Below, one piece after another: positions 37,090 to 44,977 of a stretch of 64,000 nt of DNA. Source of the stretch: Paracoccus indicus. Lineage in GTDB: Bacteria; Pseudomonadota; Alphaproteobacteria; Rhodobacterales; Rhodobacteraceae. The notes below the pieces were generated by a model. The model was not told where the DNA came from. It saw only the letters and a list, made by a program, of their open reading frames with translations, and searched no databases. The position numbers and the translations under genes were made by a program. Position 1 is the first letter of the stretch, and each line of letters opens with the position of its first letter. The stretch is taken from NCBI RefSeq assembly GCF_003056335.1, contig NZ_PYWA01000003.1, forward strand, positions 310,001 to 374,000, given 5' to 3'.

Positions 37090-38718
37090 ATGTCTGTTTG
37101 GCGTGTGGGTTCTGTCTTTGCAATCTTGTTGGGTGCGGCGGTGCTGTCCGGCCCTGCAACGGCACAGGAACGGGTTGCCGCCCTGATGTCGGTTCCCGGG
37201 CCCAAGCTGCAGTTTTCGCCGGCACAGATGGATCTGGCCCGCGCCGTCGCGGGTGATTCCGACCTGGCCGCCTTCTATGGCGGCAACGGTTTGGCGCCGG
37301 TCTTCATCGGGCCCGCTGCAGAGGCGCGCCGCCAGGCCGTCAAGCTGGCGATCGAGGCGATGCCCCGCCATGGCATCCCGGCCTCGCGCTATGATGCCGC
37401 ATCCTTGCCGGACCATCCGCGCAGCGTGGCCGATGAGGTCGCCTATGCCAAGCGTGCCGCGCATCTGCTGCGCGACCTCGGGGGTGGCATCCTCTCGCCC
37501 TCGGCGGTCGATCCGGATATCAAGCGTGTGCCGAAAAGGCCCGCCATCGCGGCCAGCCTGCGGGAATTCCAGGCCTCTGCCGATCCGACCGCGGTGCTGA
37601 TGAACGCCGGACCCAGCCACCCTGCCTACAAGGCGTTGCAGGATGCGCTGTTCGGCCCCGCGCGTCTGGCCGTCCCCGAAGGCCTGCCCCCGGCACCCGA
37701 GGCTGTCTGGCGCGTCGGGCAATCCGGCGCGGGCGTTGTCCCGCTTCGTGTCCGCTTGGCCGCCATAGGCTTCGCGGCCGAGGCCACCGACGCGACGCTT
37801 TATGACGCCGCCCTGTCCGAAGCGGTGGCCGAATACCAGCGGGCTGCGGGGTTGCGCGATGACGGGATTGCCGGTCCGCAAACCATCCGCCTGCTGAACG
37901 GCGACATGCCGGCCGGGCAGGATGCGCGGCAGCGTGCGATTCTGGTCGCAATGGAGCGTCTGCGCTGGATGGGATCGGAGGCGTTCGAAGGCCGCTATAT
38001 CTGGGTGAACATTCCCCAGTATGAAACCGCGATCATCCAAAACGGGCAAGAGGTGTTCCGCACCCGCAGCGTCGTCGGCAAGAACGACGAACACATGCGC
38101 ACGCCCGAGTTTTCGGACATGATGTCGAATGTCGTGGTCAACCCGGCGTGGAACGTGCCCCGCTCGATCACCACGCGCGAATATCTGCCCAAGCTGCAGG
38201 CGAACCGCAACGCGGTGTCGCATCTGGACGTGGTGGACCGGCGCGGGAATGTCGTGTCGCGCGACAGCATCGACTTCAACCGGTACACGGCCAGCAACTT
38301 TCCCTATCGGCTGCGCGAGAAGCCAAACGAGGACAATGCCCTCGGCATCGTCAAGTTCATCTTCCCCAACCAGTGGAACATCTATCTACACGACACGCCC
38401 AGCAAGCATCTGTTCGGCAATGCGACGCGTGCCTATTCGCATGGATGCGTGCGGATCGGCGATCCGCGCGATCTGGCACGTGAACTGCTGTCGCAGCAGA
38501 CCGATGATCCCGCGGGGCTGTTCCAGCGGACCCTTGACAGCGGGCGCGAGACATGGCTGACCCTGCGGCCTGCGGTTCCGGTGCATCTGGTCTATTTCAC
38601 CGCCTGGCCCGACGCTTCGGGGAACGTGCGCCTTTATGGCGACGTCTATGGCCGCGACGGGCGCGTCTGGCAGGCGCTTCAGGCGGAAGGCCTGGGGCGG
38701 GACAACGCACCGTCGTGA
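37090..38718 (+). CDS. YcbB/LdtD-like L,D-transpeptidase
   Basis: A 542-residue periplasmic murein L,D-transpeptidase. Order: signal peptide (VGSVFAILLGAAVLSGPATA), YcbB-type scaffold domain, peptidoglycan-binding segment (AVAEYQRAAGLRDDGIAGPQT, about residues 247-275) and a YkuD catalytic domain with the active cysteine Cys453 in YSHGCVRIGDP. LdtD-type enzymes form 3-3 crosslinks between meso-diaminopimelate residues. The ATG at 37090 is fixed by the signal peptide; open frame further upstream is not typical. A gene for a cognate MepK-like endopeptidase is divergent. Confidence 0.93.
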   Translation: MSVWRVGSVFAILLGAAVLSGPATAQERVAALMSVPGPKLQFSPAQMDLARAVAGDSDLAAFYGGNGLAPVFIGPAAEARRQAVKLAIEAMPRHGIPASRYDAASLPDHPRSVADEVAYAKRAAHLLRDLGGGILSPSAVDPDIKRVPKRPAIAASLREFQASADPTAVLMNAGPSHPAYKALQDALFGPARLAVPEGLPPAPEAVWRVGQSGAGVVPLRVRLAAIGFAAEATDATLYDAALSEAVAEYQRAAGLRDDGIAGPQTIRLLNGDMPAGQDARQRAILVAMERLRWMGSEAFEGRYIWVNIPQYETAIIQNGQEVFRTRSVVGKNDEHMRTPEFSDMMSNVVVNPAWNVPRSITTREYLPKLQANRNAVSHLDVVDRRGNVVSRDSIDFNRYTASNFPYRLREKPNEDNALGIVKFIFPNQWNIYLHDTPSKHLFGNATRAYSHGCVRIGDPRDLARELLSQQTDDPAGLFQRTLDSGRETWLTLRPAVPVHLVYFTAWPDASGNVRLYGDVYGRDGRVWQALQAEGLGRDNAPS

Positions 38719-38788
38719 TCGGGGTCGGGCGCGTTTTGCTGGCGGGGCGTCGGCAAACGCGTTAAGCCCTTGGCCAAAAGGGGGCATT

Positions 38789-39889
38789 ATGACCGTCACG
38801 ATCAAGGAATTGGCGCAATCGCTGGATGCCCGCGCATGGGGCGAGACCGATCTTCAGGTCACCGGCGCGGGGGAGCCTGCCCAGACACAGCCGGCCGATG
38901 CCACGGGCGGGCAGATCGCCTTGGCTATGGCGCCCAAATACGCCGAGGCCCTGCGCCCCGGCTGCATCGCGATCCTGGCCGAGGGGATGGACCCCGAGGC
39001 CTATGGCGTCCGTGCCGCGATCTTCGCGCCGCGCCCGCGTCTGGTGATGGCCGGACTGACGCGCGCCTTCGACCAGGGCCCCGACATCGAGACGGGCATT
39101 CACCCGACCGCCGTGATCCACCCGACCGCCAGCATCGGCGAAGGGGCCGCCATCGCGCCCTTTGTCGTCATCGGGCGCGATGCGGTCGTCGGGGCGAAGG
39201 CGCGCATCGCCTCGCATGTCAGCATCGGGCGGAATGCGCGGATCGGCAGCGACGCCGTCATCCACGCGGGTGTCCGCATCGGGCACGATGTGGTCGCAGG
39301 GGACCGGCTGTTCATCCAGCCGGGTGCCGTGATCGGCGGCGACGGCTTTTCCTTCGTCACCCCCGAGGAATCAGGCATCGAGGAAATCCGCCGCACGCTT
39401 GGCGCGCGAGAGGCCATCTCGGCCCAGCACTGGACCCGCATCCATTCGCTTGGGACGGTCGAGCTGGGTGACGAAGTCGAGATCGGCACCAATGCGACCA
39501 TCGATCGTGGCACGATCCGCGCGACCCGCGTGGGGTCGGGCACCAAGATCGACAACCTGGTGATGCTGGGTCACAACGTCGTCGTGGGTCAAGACTGCCT
39601 GCTGTGCAGCCAGGTTGGCATTGCCGGGTCCTCGACCGTGGGCGACCGCGTCGTGCTGGCGGGCAAGGTCGGCGTGTCGGACAATATCACTATCGGCGAC
39701 GATGTGATCGCGGGCGGTGCAACCAAGATTTTCACCCGCGTTCCCGCAGGCCGCGTGATCTTGGGCAATCCGGCGGTCAAGATGGAGACCCAATTGGAGA
39801 TCCAGAAGGCGACGCGCCGTCTGCCGCGTTTCGCAAAACAGCTGTCGGATCTTCAGGAAACAGTTACACGTCTGTTGGAAAAGGGCTAG
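38789..39889 (+). CDS. lpxD: UDP-3-O-acylglucosamine N-acyltransferase
   Basis: LpxD transfers the N-linked 3-hydroxyacyl chain to UDP-3-O-acylglucosamine in lipid A synthesis. The 366-residue protein has the N-terminal LpxD domain and a left-handed beta-helix of hexapeptide repeats (IHPTAVIHPTASIGEGAAI onward), the catalytic region NLVMLGHNVVVGQ and GKVGVSDNITIGDDVIAGG. The ATG at 38789 follows AAAAGGGGG. Unlike the lpxD-fabZ-lpxA arrangement of many proteobacteria, here it is followed by an acyl carrier protein and a ketoacyl synthase gene. Confidence 0.96.
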   Translation: MTVTIKELAQSLDARAWGETDLQVTGAGEPAQTQPADATGGQIALAMAPKYAEALRPGCIAILAEGMDPEAYGVRAAIFAPRPRLVMAGLTRAFDQGPDIETGIHPTAVIHPTASIGEGAAIAPFVVIGRDAVVGAKARIASHVSIGRNARIGSDAVIHAGVRIGHDVVAGDRLFIQPGAVIGGDGFSFVTPEESGIEEIRRTLGAREAISAQHWTRIHSLGTVELGDEVEIGTNATIDRGTIRATRVGSGTKIDNLVMLGHNVVVGQDCLLCSQVGIAGSSTVGDRVVLAGKVGVSDNITIGDDVIAGGATKIFTRVPAGRVILGNPAVKMETQLEIQKATRRLPRFAKQLSDLQETVTRLLEKG

Positions 39890-39901
39890 GCAGGAGGCGA
39901 C

Positions 39902-40168
39902 ATGACCGAAGACATCCAGACCCGAATTCGTGCCATCATTGCCGAACAGGCGATGCTTGAACCCGAACAGGTGACCGACGACGCAACCCCCGAGGAGCTG
40001 GGAATCGACAGCCTGGGCCTGGTCGAATCCATCTTCGCCATCGAGGAGGAGTTCGACGTCACCATCCCCTTCAATGCGAACGAGCCGGAAAAGTCCGAAT
40101 TCGACATCTCGAACATGGGTACGATCATTGCCGCGGTTCAGCGCCTTGTCGCGGAAAAGGACGGATGA
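39902..40168 (+). CDS. Acyl carrier protein, secondary (lpxD-linked)
   Basis: An 88-residue acyl carrier protein; the phosphopantetheine attachment serine is Ser37 in the motif ELGIDSLGLVE. It is acidic and helical as expected, but diverges from housekeeping AcpP in the last third (FNANEPEKSEFDISNMGTI). The gene lies 12 bases after lpxD and overlaps the following ketoacyl synthase by ATGA. A dedicated carrier for building or delivering a lipid A-type acyl chain is a reasonable inference. Confidence 0.9.
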   Translation: MTEDIQTRIRAIIAEQAMLEPEQVTDDATPEELGIDSLGLVESIFAIEEEFDVTIPFNANEPEKSEFDISNMGTIIAAVQRLVAEKDG

Positions 40169-41478
40169 GCAAGAAGAAGAACCCGGTCGGCAAGCAGGCG
40201 GATAAGATCGACCGGGGCGTGGCTGCCCCGGTCGTGGCGACAGGGGCCGACATGGCGTGTCGCGAGGGTCTGCGGCGCGTCGTCATCACCGGCGCCGGCA
40301 CGATCAACGCGCTTGGCCACGACGTGGCCTCGACACTGGAGGCCTTCCGCGAAGGGCGCTGCGGGATCACGCAGCTGGATTTTCGCGACGTCGAGCGTCT
40401 GTCGATCCAGATCGGCGGCCAGATCCACAACTGGACGCCCGAGACCTACTTCAACCGCCAGCAGATCCTGCTTTACGACAAGTTTACCCAGTTCACGCTG
40501 CTGGCCGCCAAGCAGGCCGTGGCGCAGGCGGGGCTGAACTTCGAAGGCGCGCTTGGGCTGCGGTCCGGTGTCATCCTTGGCACTGCGGGTGGCGGGTTGA
40601 ACACTTGGGACGAAAACTATCGCGCCGTCTATGAAGAGGGTAAGAACCGCGTCCACCCCTTTGTCGTCCCCAAGCTGATGAACAATGCCGCTGCCAGCCA
40701 TGTCAGCATGGAATTCGGCCTGCGCGGTCCGGCCTTCACCGTGGCAACTGCCTGCGCCAGTTCGAACCATGCGATGGGGTTGGCCTTCCAGATGGTCCGT
40801 TCGGGGGCTGCCGATGTGATGCTGTCGGGCGGGTCCGAAGCGATGCTCTGCTTTGGCGGCGTCAAGGCTTGGGAAGGTTTGCGCGTCATGTCCAAGGACG
40901 CTTGCCGCCCCTTCAGCGCCAACCGCAACGGCATGGTGCAGGGCGAGGGTGCAGGCGTCTTCGTCTTCGAGGAGTACAGTCGGGCGAAGGCCCGCGGCGC
41001 GGACATCCTTGCCGAGGTGGTGGGTTTCGCCATGTCGTCGGACGCGCAGGACATCGTCATGCCGTCGGCCCAAGGGGCCGAACGCGCGATCACCGGCGCG
41101 ATGACGGACGCGGCCCTGAACCGCGAACAGATCGGCTATATCAACGCGCATGGCACCGGGACTGCGGCCAACGACAAGACGGAATGCGCGGCGGTGGCCC
41201 ATGCCTTCGGCCATCATGCCGACAAGCTGATGATGTCCTCGACCAAATCCATGCACGGCCATCTGATCGGCGGGACGGGTGCAGTTGAACTGCTGGCCTG
41301 CATCATGGCGCTGCGTGACGGGGTCATCGCGCCCACCATCGGCTATCAGGAACATGATCCTGAATGCGCACTGGACGTGGTCCCCAACGAGGCCCGCGAG
41401 GTCGAGGTCGAGGCAGTCCTGTCGAACGCTTTCGCCTTCGGCGGGCTGAACGCCGTCATCGCGCTGCGACGCATCTGA
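40165..41478 (+). CDS. Beta-ketoacyl-ACP synthase (KAS II-like)
   Basis: A 437-residue condensing enzyme with the full Cys-His-His triad: Cys197 in VATACASSNHAMG, His329 in NAHGTGTAAND and His364 in KSMHGHLIGGTGA. It extends an acyl chain on ACP using malonyl-ACP. About 29 low-complexity, Lys-rich residues precede the conserved RRVVITGAGTINALG; an internal ATG at 40252 would remove them, but the ATGA overlap with the acp gene favours 40165. It belongs to the FabF/NodE clade and probably works with the adjacent ACP rather than in bulk fatty acid synthesis. Confidence 0.9.
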   Translation: MSKKKNPVGKQADKIDRGVAAPVVATGADMACREGLRRVVITGAGTINALGHDVASTLEAFREGRCGITQLDFRDVERLSIQIGGQIHNWTPETYFNRQQILLYDKFTQFTLLAAKQAVAQAGLNFEGALGLRSGVILGTAGGGLNTWDENYRAVYEEGKNRVHPFVVPKLMNNAAASHVSMEFGLRGPAFTVATACASSNHAMGLAFQMVRSGAADVMLSGGSEAMLCFGGVKAWEGLRVMSKDACRPFSANRNGMVQGEGAGVFVFEEYSRAKARGADILAEVVGFAMSSDAQDIVMPSAQGAERAITGAMTDAALNREQIGYINAHGTGTAANDKTECAAVAHAFGHHADKLMMSSTKSMHGHLIGGTGAVELLACIMALRDGVIAPTIGYQEHDPECALDVVPNEAREVEVEAVLSNAFAFGGLNAVIALRRI

Positions 41479-41497
41479 ACGCCAAGCGCCTGACATG

Positions 41498-41527
41498 AAA
41501 AAACCGCGCCCTGAAAGGGGCGCGGTT
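41498..41527 (-). terminator. Rho-independent terminator of the ialB-like gene
   Basis: AACCGCGCCC (41502-41511) pairs with GGGCGCGGTT (41518-41527). On the minus strand the stem is followed by a run of six T. It lies 20-50 bases past the stop of the IalB-family gene and may also stop transcription from the ketoacyl synthase side. Confidence 0.85.
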
Positions 41528-41547
41528 CGGTCGTCATGACGGGCCGA

Positions 41548-42348
41548 TCACTCGGCGGGTTTGTCCTCGGCCGGCTTCTGATCGGCGGGCAGGGCGGCAT
41601 AGGCGGCCAGTTCGTCGAAGGCGGCGGTGAAGCCCGACAGCGAGATCTCCAGCTGGACCGGCTTCTTGGGGTCGCCGCCGAAAGGCAGCAATTGCACGGT
41701 GGCCTTGTTGCCGCGCTTCATGCCGTTCAGCTCGGCTTGGGTGAAGCCCAGGCGCGAGATGCAGCCCACGGGCGCACAGAAGCTGAAGGGATAGCCGCGC
41801 ATCTCGCCGCTGTCGACGCGGAAGCCCAGCCCCTCGATCAGGTCGGTTTCCAGCGGTGCGACCAGCGTGGCGCCGGCGGCGACATTGCCGTTCGACAGCG
41901 GGACCAGCGTCAGCTCGGCCACGGCATTGTCGTCCTGGTCGTTCAGCAGCTTGTACATCTCGCAGGGGTCTTTGCCCTCACCTGCACGGATGCAGCGGAT
42001 AGTCCAATCGCCATGCTCGGATTTGGCGTAATAGGTGCCGGGGCGGTTAGGATCATTTGCGGCGGGTTGTTGCGCGGCTGCGGCATCGGCCTGTTCGTCC
42101 GTCTGATCCTCGGCCTGATCTGCCTCGGGGGCAGGGGTTTCCTCGGCGGGCGCGGCCTCTGCTTCGTCAGCCGGGGTCGCTTCGGTGGCCGCTTCGGCCG
42201 GGGTGGCGCCGGTCGCGGCTGCCGCATCGCCCGGCTGCTCGGTCGAGGTGGTCTCGGGCTGGGTCGGAGTGGCGTCGTCCTGCGCGAATGCCGGACCTGC
42301 GATCAGGGCCAATGCGGCCAGCAACGCGTGCGAGGGTTTGATGGACAT
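41548..42348 (-). CDS. Invasion-associated locus B (IalB) family protein
   Basis: A 266-residue secreted protein: Sec signal (SHALLAALALIAGPAFA), a region of about 75 residues made almost only of Ala, Glu, Pro, Thr and Asp (residues 24-98), then the IalB domain with YAKSEHGDWTIRCI, CEMYKLLNDQ and FCAPVGCISRLGFT. Four cysteines are arranged as two likely disulfides. IalB proteins are widespread in alphaproteobacteria; outside Bartonella their role is unclear. The upstream 490 bases contain a promoter and hairpin that may form its leader. Confidence 0.88.
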   Translation of the reverse strand: MSIKPSHALLAALALIAGPAFAQDDATPTQPETTSTEQPGDAAAATGATPAEAATEATPADEAEAAPAEETPAPEADQAEDQTDEQADAAAAQQPAANDPNRPGTYYAKSEHGDWTIRCIRAGEGKDPCEMYKLLNDQDDNAVAELTLVPLSNGNVAAGATLVAPLETDLIEGLGFRVDSGEMRGYPFSFCAPVGCISRLGFTQAELNGMKRGNKATVQLLPFGGDPKKPVQLEISLSGFTAAFDELAAYAALPADQKPAEDKPAE

Positions 42349-42540
42349 CTATGTTTCTTCCCTTTGCTCAGAGCATTGGCGCTGATCTAGCACGACGCCT
42401 GCACCTTGTCAGGTGCAACAGACCCACCCGTGCTTCACCTTGATTTGAGCGTCGGGTGATCGGCGGGCAGTGGTGTGATCCGCGCGGATACGGCCGAAAG
42501 GTTGCGGCAAACTGGCGGGCGGTTCAAGCGCGGTCGCAAC

Positions 42541-42616
42541 GCGAAAGGCCGTGGCTTTCACCACGGCCCCGACGCCTTTGCGTAGTCTCCCTGCCGGACT
42601 GGCCGGTCTTTATTGT
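42541..42616 (-). ncRNA. Candidate small RNA, or attenuated leader of the ialB-like gene
   Basis: A well-formed promoter at 42622-42650 would start a minus-strand transcript near 42615 that meets a strong hairpin, GGCCGTGG/CCACGGCC (42547-42568), followed by CCTTTCGC. Inside are smaller inverted repeats, CCGG-N5-CCGG and ACGC-AAAG-GCGT. No coding frame of note. Either an RNA of about 75 nt ends here, or transcription continues into the IalB gene 200 bases on, making the hairpin an attenuator. I do not recognise an RNA family. Confidence 0.35.
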
Positions 42617-42621
42617 CGTGC

Positions 42622-42650
42622 AGGCTAATCGCGCAGCCGTGATCAGTCAA
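42622..42650 (-). promoter_or_regulatory. Sigma-70-like promoter
   Basis: On the minus strand TTGACT (42650-42645) and TAGCCT (42627-42622) are separated by exactly 17 bases. The only coding gene downstream in this direction is the IalB-family gene, 270 bases away. Confidence 0.5.
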
Positions 42651-42676
42651 CTGCTGATACGTTTCACGATCTTTAC

Positions 42677-42704
42677 AAAAAAGCCGCGCCCCGAAAGGCG
42701 CGGC
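42677..42704 (-). terminator. Orphan Rho-independent terminator
   Basis: GCCGCGCC (42683-42690) and GGCGCGGC (42697-42704) enclose a six-base loop; on the minus strand six T follow. No minus-strand coding gene lies upstream: the next gene to the right is on the plus strand. It therefore implies a short non-coding minus-strand transcript. Confidence 0.75.
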
Positions 42705-42790
42705 AGGTCAAGAGGGAGGATGCTCGAACCCGCGACCGGCGATCCCGAACAAGTTGATCTTGCGCCAAACTGGTTAAGATTGTCTTTTCA
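42705..42790 (-). ncRNA. Candidate small RNA with anti-Shine-Dalgarno motif and tRNA-Pro-like remnant
   Basis: Sequence ending at the orphan terminator. Read on the minus strand it contains TTCGGGA (the anticodon-loop sequence of tRNA-Pro with anticodon CGG), then GGTCGCGGGTTCGAG resembling a T-arm, then ATCCTCCCTC, an anti-ribosome-site motif of the kind found in Rhodobacter CcsR-type small RNAs. T-stem and acceptor stem do not pair, so it is not a working tRNA. The 5' end is unknown; I found no good promoter. Confidence 0.3.
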
Positions 42791-42836
42791 GGAAGGGCGC
42801 ATGGTGTTGCGTCCGTGAAAAAAAGTGGGGGTCACC

Positions 42837-44408
42837 ATGTCGTCAGTTCTGGATCCGGATGCAGGCACCGTCTTTGTTGGCGGTGCAGGCCAAGGCTATG
42901 CGACGCCCGAGACGCTGCTGCTGAAATACGCCAACCGCCACGGGCTGATCGCGGGGGCCACCGGCACCGGCAAGACCGTGACACTGCAGACCCTGGCCGA
43001 GAGCCTGTCGCTGGCCGGGGTGCCGGTCTTCCTGTCCGATATCAAGGGCGATCTGTCGGGGCTGGCTTGTGCGGGGCGTTCCGACTTCAAGCTGCATGAT
43101 GCCTTTACAAAACGCGCCGATCAGATCGGCTGCACGCTGGATTACCAATCCTTCCCCGTCACCTTCTGGGATGTCTGGGGCGAGCTTGGCCATCCGGTCC
43201 GCACCACCCCCGCCGAGATGGGGCCGCTGCTGCTGTCGCGCCTGCTGGATCTGACCGCCGCGCAGGAAGGCGTGATGAACATCGCCTTTCGTGTCGCGGA
43301 CCAGGACGGCCTGCCGTTGCTGGACCTGAAGGACCTGCAAGCGATGCTTGTCTGGGTCGGCCAGAACGCCGCGGACCTGTCGTTGCGCTATGGCAATGTC
43401 AGCCCCGCCAGCGTCGGTGCGATCCAGCGGGCGCTGCTGGTATTGGAGAACGAGGGCGGCGATCGCCTGTTCGGCGAGCCCGCGCTGGAACTGTCGGACC
43501 TGATCCGGCAGGACGCATCGGGCAAGGGGGTGATCAACATCCTGGCCGCCGAACGGCTGATGAACGCACCCAAGCTCTATGCGACCTTCCTGCTATGGTT
43601 GCTGTCGGAACTGTTCGAGCAGCTTCCCGAGGTTGGCGACCCGGACCGCCCCCGCATCGCCTTCTTCTTCGACGAGGCGCATCTGCTGTTCGACGATGCC
43701 CCGAAAGCGCTGATCGACAAGGTCGAGCGGGTGGCACGCCTGATCCGCTCCAAGGGTGTCAGCGTCTGGTTCGTCAGCCAGAACCCCGCCGATATTCCCG
43801 AAAGCGTGCTGGGTCAGCTGGGTAATCGCGTGCAGCACGCCCTGCGCTCATTCACGGCCAAGGATCAGAAGGCCTTGCGGTTGGCCGCCGAAAACTATCG
43901 CCCGAACCCCGAATTCGACATCGCCGAGGCGATCCAGCAGGTCGGCACAGGCGAGGCCGTGACATCCTTCCTGGGGGCCAAGGGCACGCCCGGCATCGCG
44001 CAGCGCACGCTGATCCGTCCGCCGTTCAGCCAGCTTGGTCCCATCGATCAGGCGACGCGGGCGGATATCCTGAAGAAATCGCCGCAGGGTCTGAAATACG
44101 ACAGGCCGCTGGATCGCGAATCCGCACATGAGATCCTGGCTAAGCGCACCGCCGAGGCCGCGCGTCAGGCCGAGGCAGAGATTGCCAAGCGGTCCGACGA
44201 CGACCTGTTCGACATGTCGCCCGGAGACGGCCATCGCAATGCGCGCCGCTACGAGGCGCCCAAGCCCGACAAGCAGGCGACGCGCCGCAGCAGCCGATCC
44301 GACCGCGTGCTCGAGACCTTCGGCAAGAGCCTCGCGCGGCAATTGGGAACCCGGACCGGGCAGGCCTTGGTCCGGGGTGTCCTTGGATCGCTTCTGAAAG
44401 GGCGCTGA
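42837..44408 (+). CDS. DUF853 family HerA-like P-loop ATPase
   Basis: A 523-residue ATPase of the HerA/FtsK-like DUF853 family. Walker A is GATGTGKT at residues 40-47, followed by VFLSDIKGDLSGLA; Walker B is RIAFFFDEAHLLF; VWFVSQNPADIPE and an arginine-finger region LGNRVQHALRSF follow. The C-terminal 120 residues are Arg/Lys-rich with a basic tail. Related HerA proteins pump or unwind DNA, but the function of this stand-alone family is unknown. The ATG at 42837 with AGTGGGGG upstream is preferred over a GTG at 42825. Confidence 0.9.
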   Translation: MSSVLDPDAGTVFVGGAGQGYATPETLLLKYANRHGLIAGATGTGKTVTLQTLAESLSLAGVPVFLSDIKGDLSGLACAGRSDFKLHDAFTKRADQIGCTLDYQSFPVTFWDVWGELGHPVRTTPAEMGPLLLSRLLDLTAAQEGVMNIAFRVADQDGLPLLDLKDLQAMLVWVGQNAADLSLRYGNVSPASVGAIQRALLVLENEGGDRLFGEPALELSDLIRQDASGKGVINILAAERLMNAPKLYATFLLWLLSELFEQLPEVGDPDRPRIAFFFDEAHLLFDDAPKALIDKVERVARLIRSKGVSVWFVSQNPADIPESVLGQLGNRVQHALRSFTAKDQKALRLAAENYRPNPEFDIAEAIQQVGTGEAVTSFLGAKGTPGIAQRTLIRPPFSQLGPIDQATRADILKKSPQGLKYDRPLDRESAHEILAKRTAEAARQAEAEIAKRSDDDLFDMSPGDGHRNARRYEAPKPDKQATRRSSRSDRVLETFGKSLARQLGTRTGQALVRGVLGSLLKGR

Positions 44409-44426
44409 CCCTAAAGCCCGCCGCCA

Positions 44427-44759
44427 CTAAAGCGCGGTGGCCATCGGGGTGGGGTGCGCCTCGATGGCGGCGCGCATCTCGGCCATGATGGCGATCATCA
44501 GCAGCACATGGCGCTTCATGTCGTAATCGGCCAGGCGGTTCAGGCGATGATCGTTCTGAATCTCTTCTTCCGTGCGCAGGCGCGACAGGGCGCGGGCGGG
44601 TTCGGGGCAGCGGTCGGCGCGCAGCAGCCGGGCCAGATCGCGTTCACGCTTCCACGCGCGCTGTCCCTCGCGGGCCGCACGGATCAGCGCCGCGGGACGT
44701 CGGAAGGGTTGATCGGCATTGCGGGCGGGAAAGGCGATGACATTCGTGCTGTTGGTCAT
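44427..44759 (-). CDS. DUF6477-like small protein
   Basis: A 110-residue cytoplasmic protein seen, to my knowledge, only in Rhodobacteraceae-type genomes. It begins with NVIAFPARN, contains a basic helical middle (RPAALIRAAREGQRAWKRERDL) and EEEIQNDHRLNRLADYDMKRHV. No catalytic motif. It is divergent from the DUF6456 regulator gene, an arrangement that suggests shared control. The family label is from memory of similar proteins and moderately certain. Confidence 0.65.
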   Translation of the reverse strand: MTNSTNVIAFPARNADQPFRRPAALIRAAREGQRAWKRERDLARLLRADRCPEPARALSRLRTEEEIQNDHRLNRLADYDMKRHVLLMIAIMAEMRAAIEAHPTPMATAL

Positions 44760-44899
44760 TCTTCTGATCCTCGAGGGGTTGACGCAGGACCACCATCACA
44801 CAACCCAAGCGCGTGTTGCCGAATGGGTCAACGCAGCGCCCGCTCGGACAAGGAATCTTTAGGAATTGTTAGGGAATGTTGCGGCTATGTGCAGTAATA

Positions 44900-44916
44900 C
44901 CCTGTTAACCACAGGG
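44900..44916. promoter_or_regulatory. Perfect inverted repeat in the DUF6477/DUF6456 promoter region
   Basis: CCCTGT-TAACC-ACAGGG has perfect six-base arms and a five-base spacer. It lies 62-78 bases upstream of the DUF6456 start and about 140 bases from the DUF6477 start. Its size suits a dimeric helix-turn-helix protein, possibly the adjacent gene product. Confidence 0.45.
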
Positions 44917-44977
44917 AAGGATTTTCAACCCAGGGTGGTCAACTGCCGGGCGACCCGAGGACGACAAGGGACCTGAC

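Noticed and set aside
42401..42425. GCACCT-TGTC-AGGTGC hairpin as a terminator
   Set aside because: No T-tract on either strand and it lies inside the promoter region of the IalB-family gene; it may be part of that leader but I cannot assign a role.
42815..43099. Plus-strand alternative frame starting MKKSGGHHVVSSGS over the DUF853 start
   Set aside because: Out of frame with the Walker A-containing protein and overlapping it entirely.
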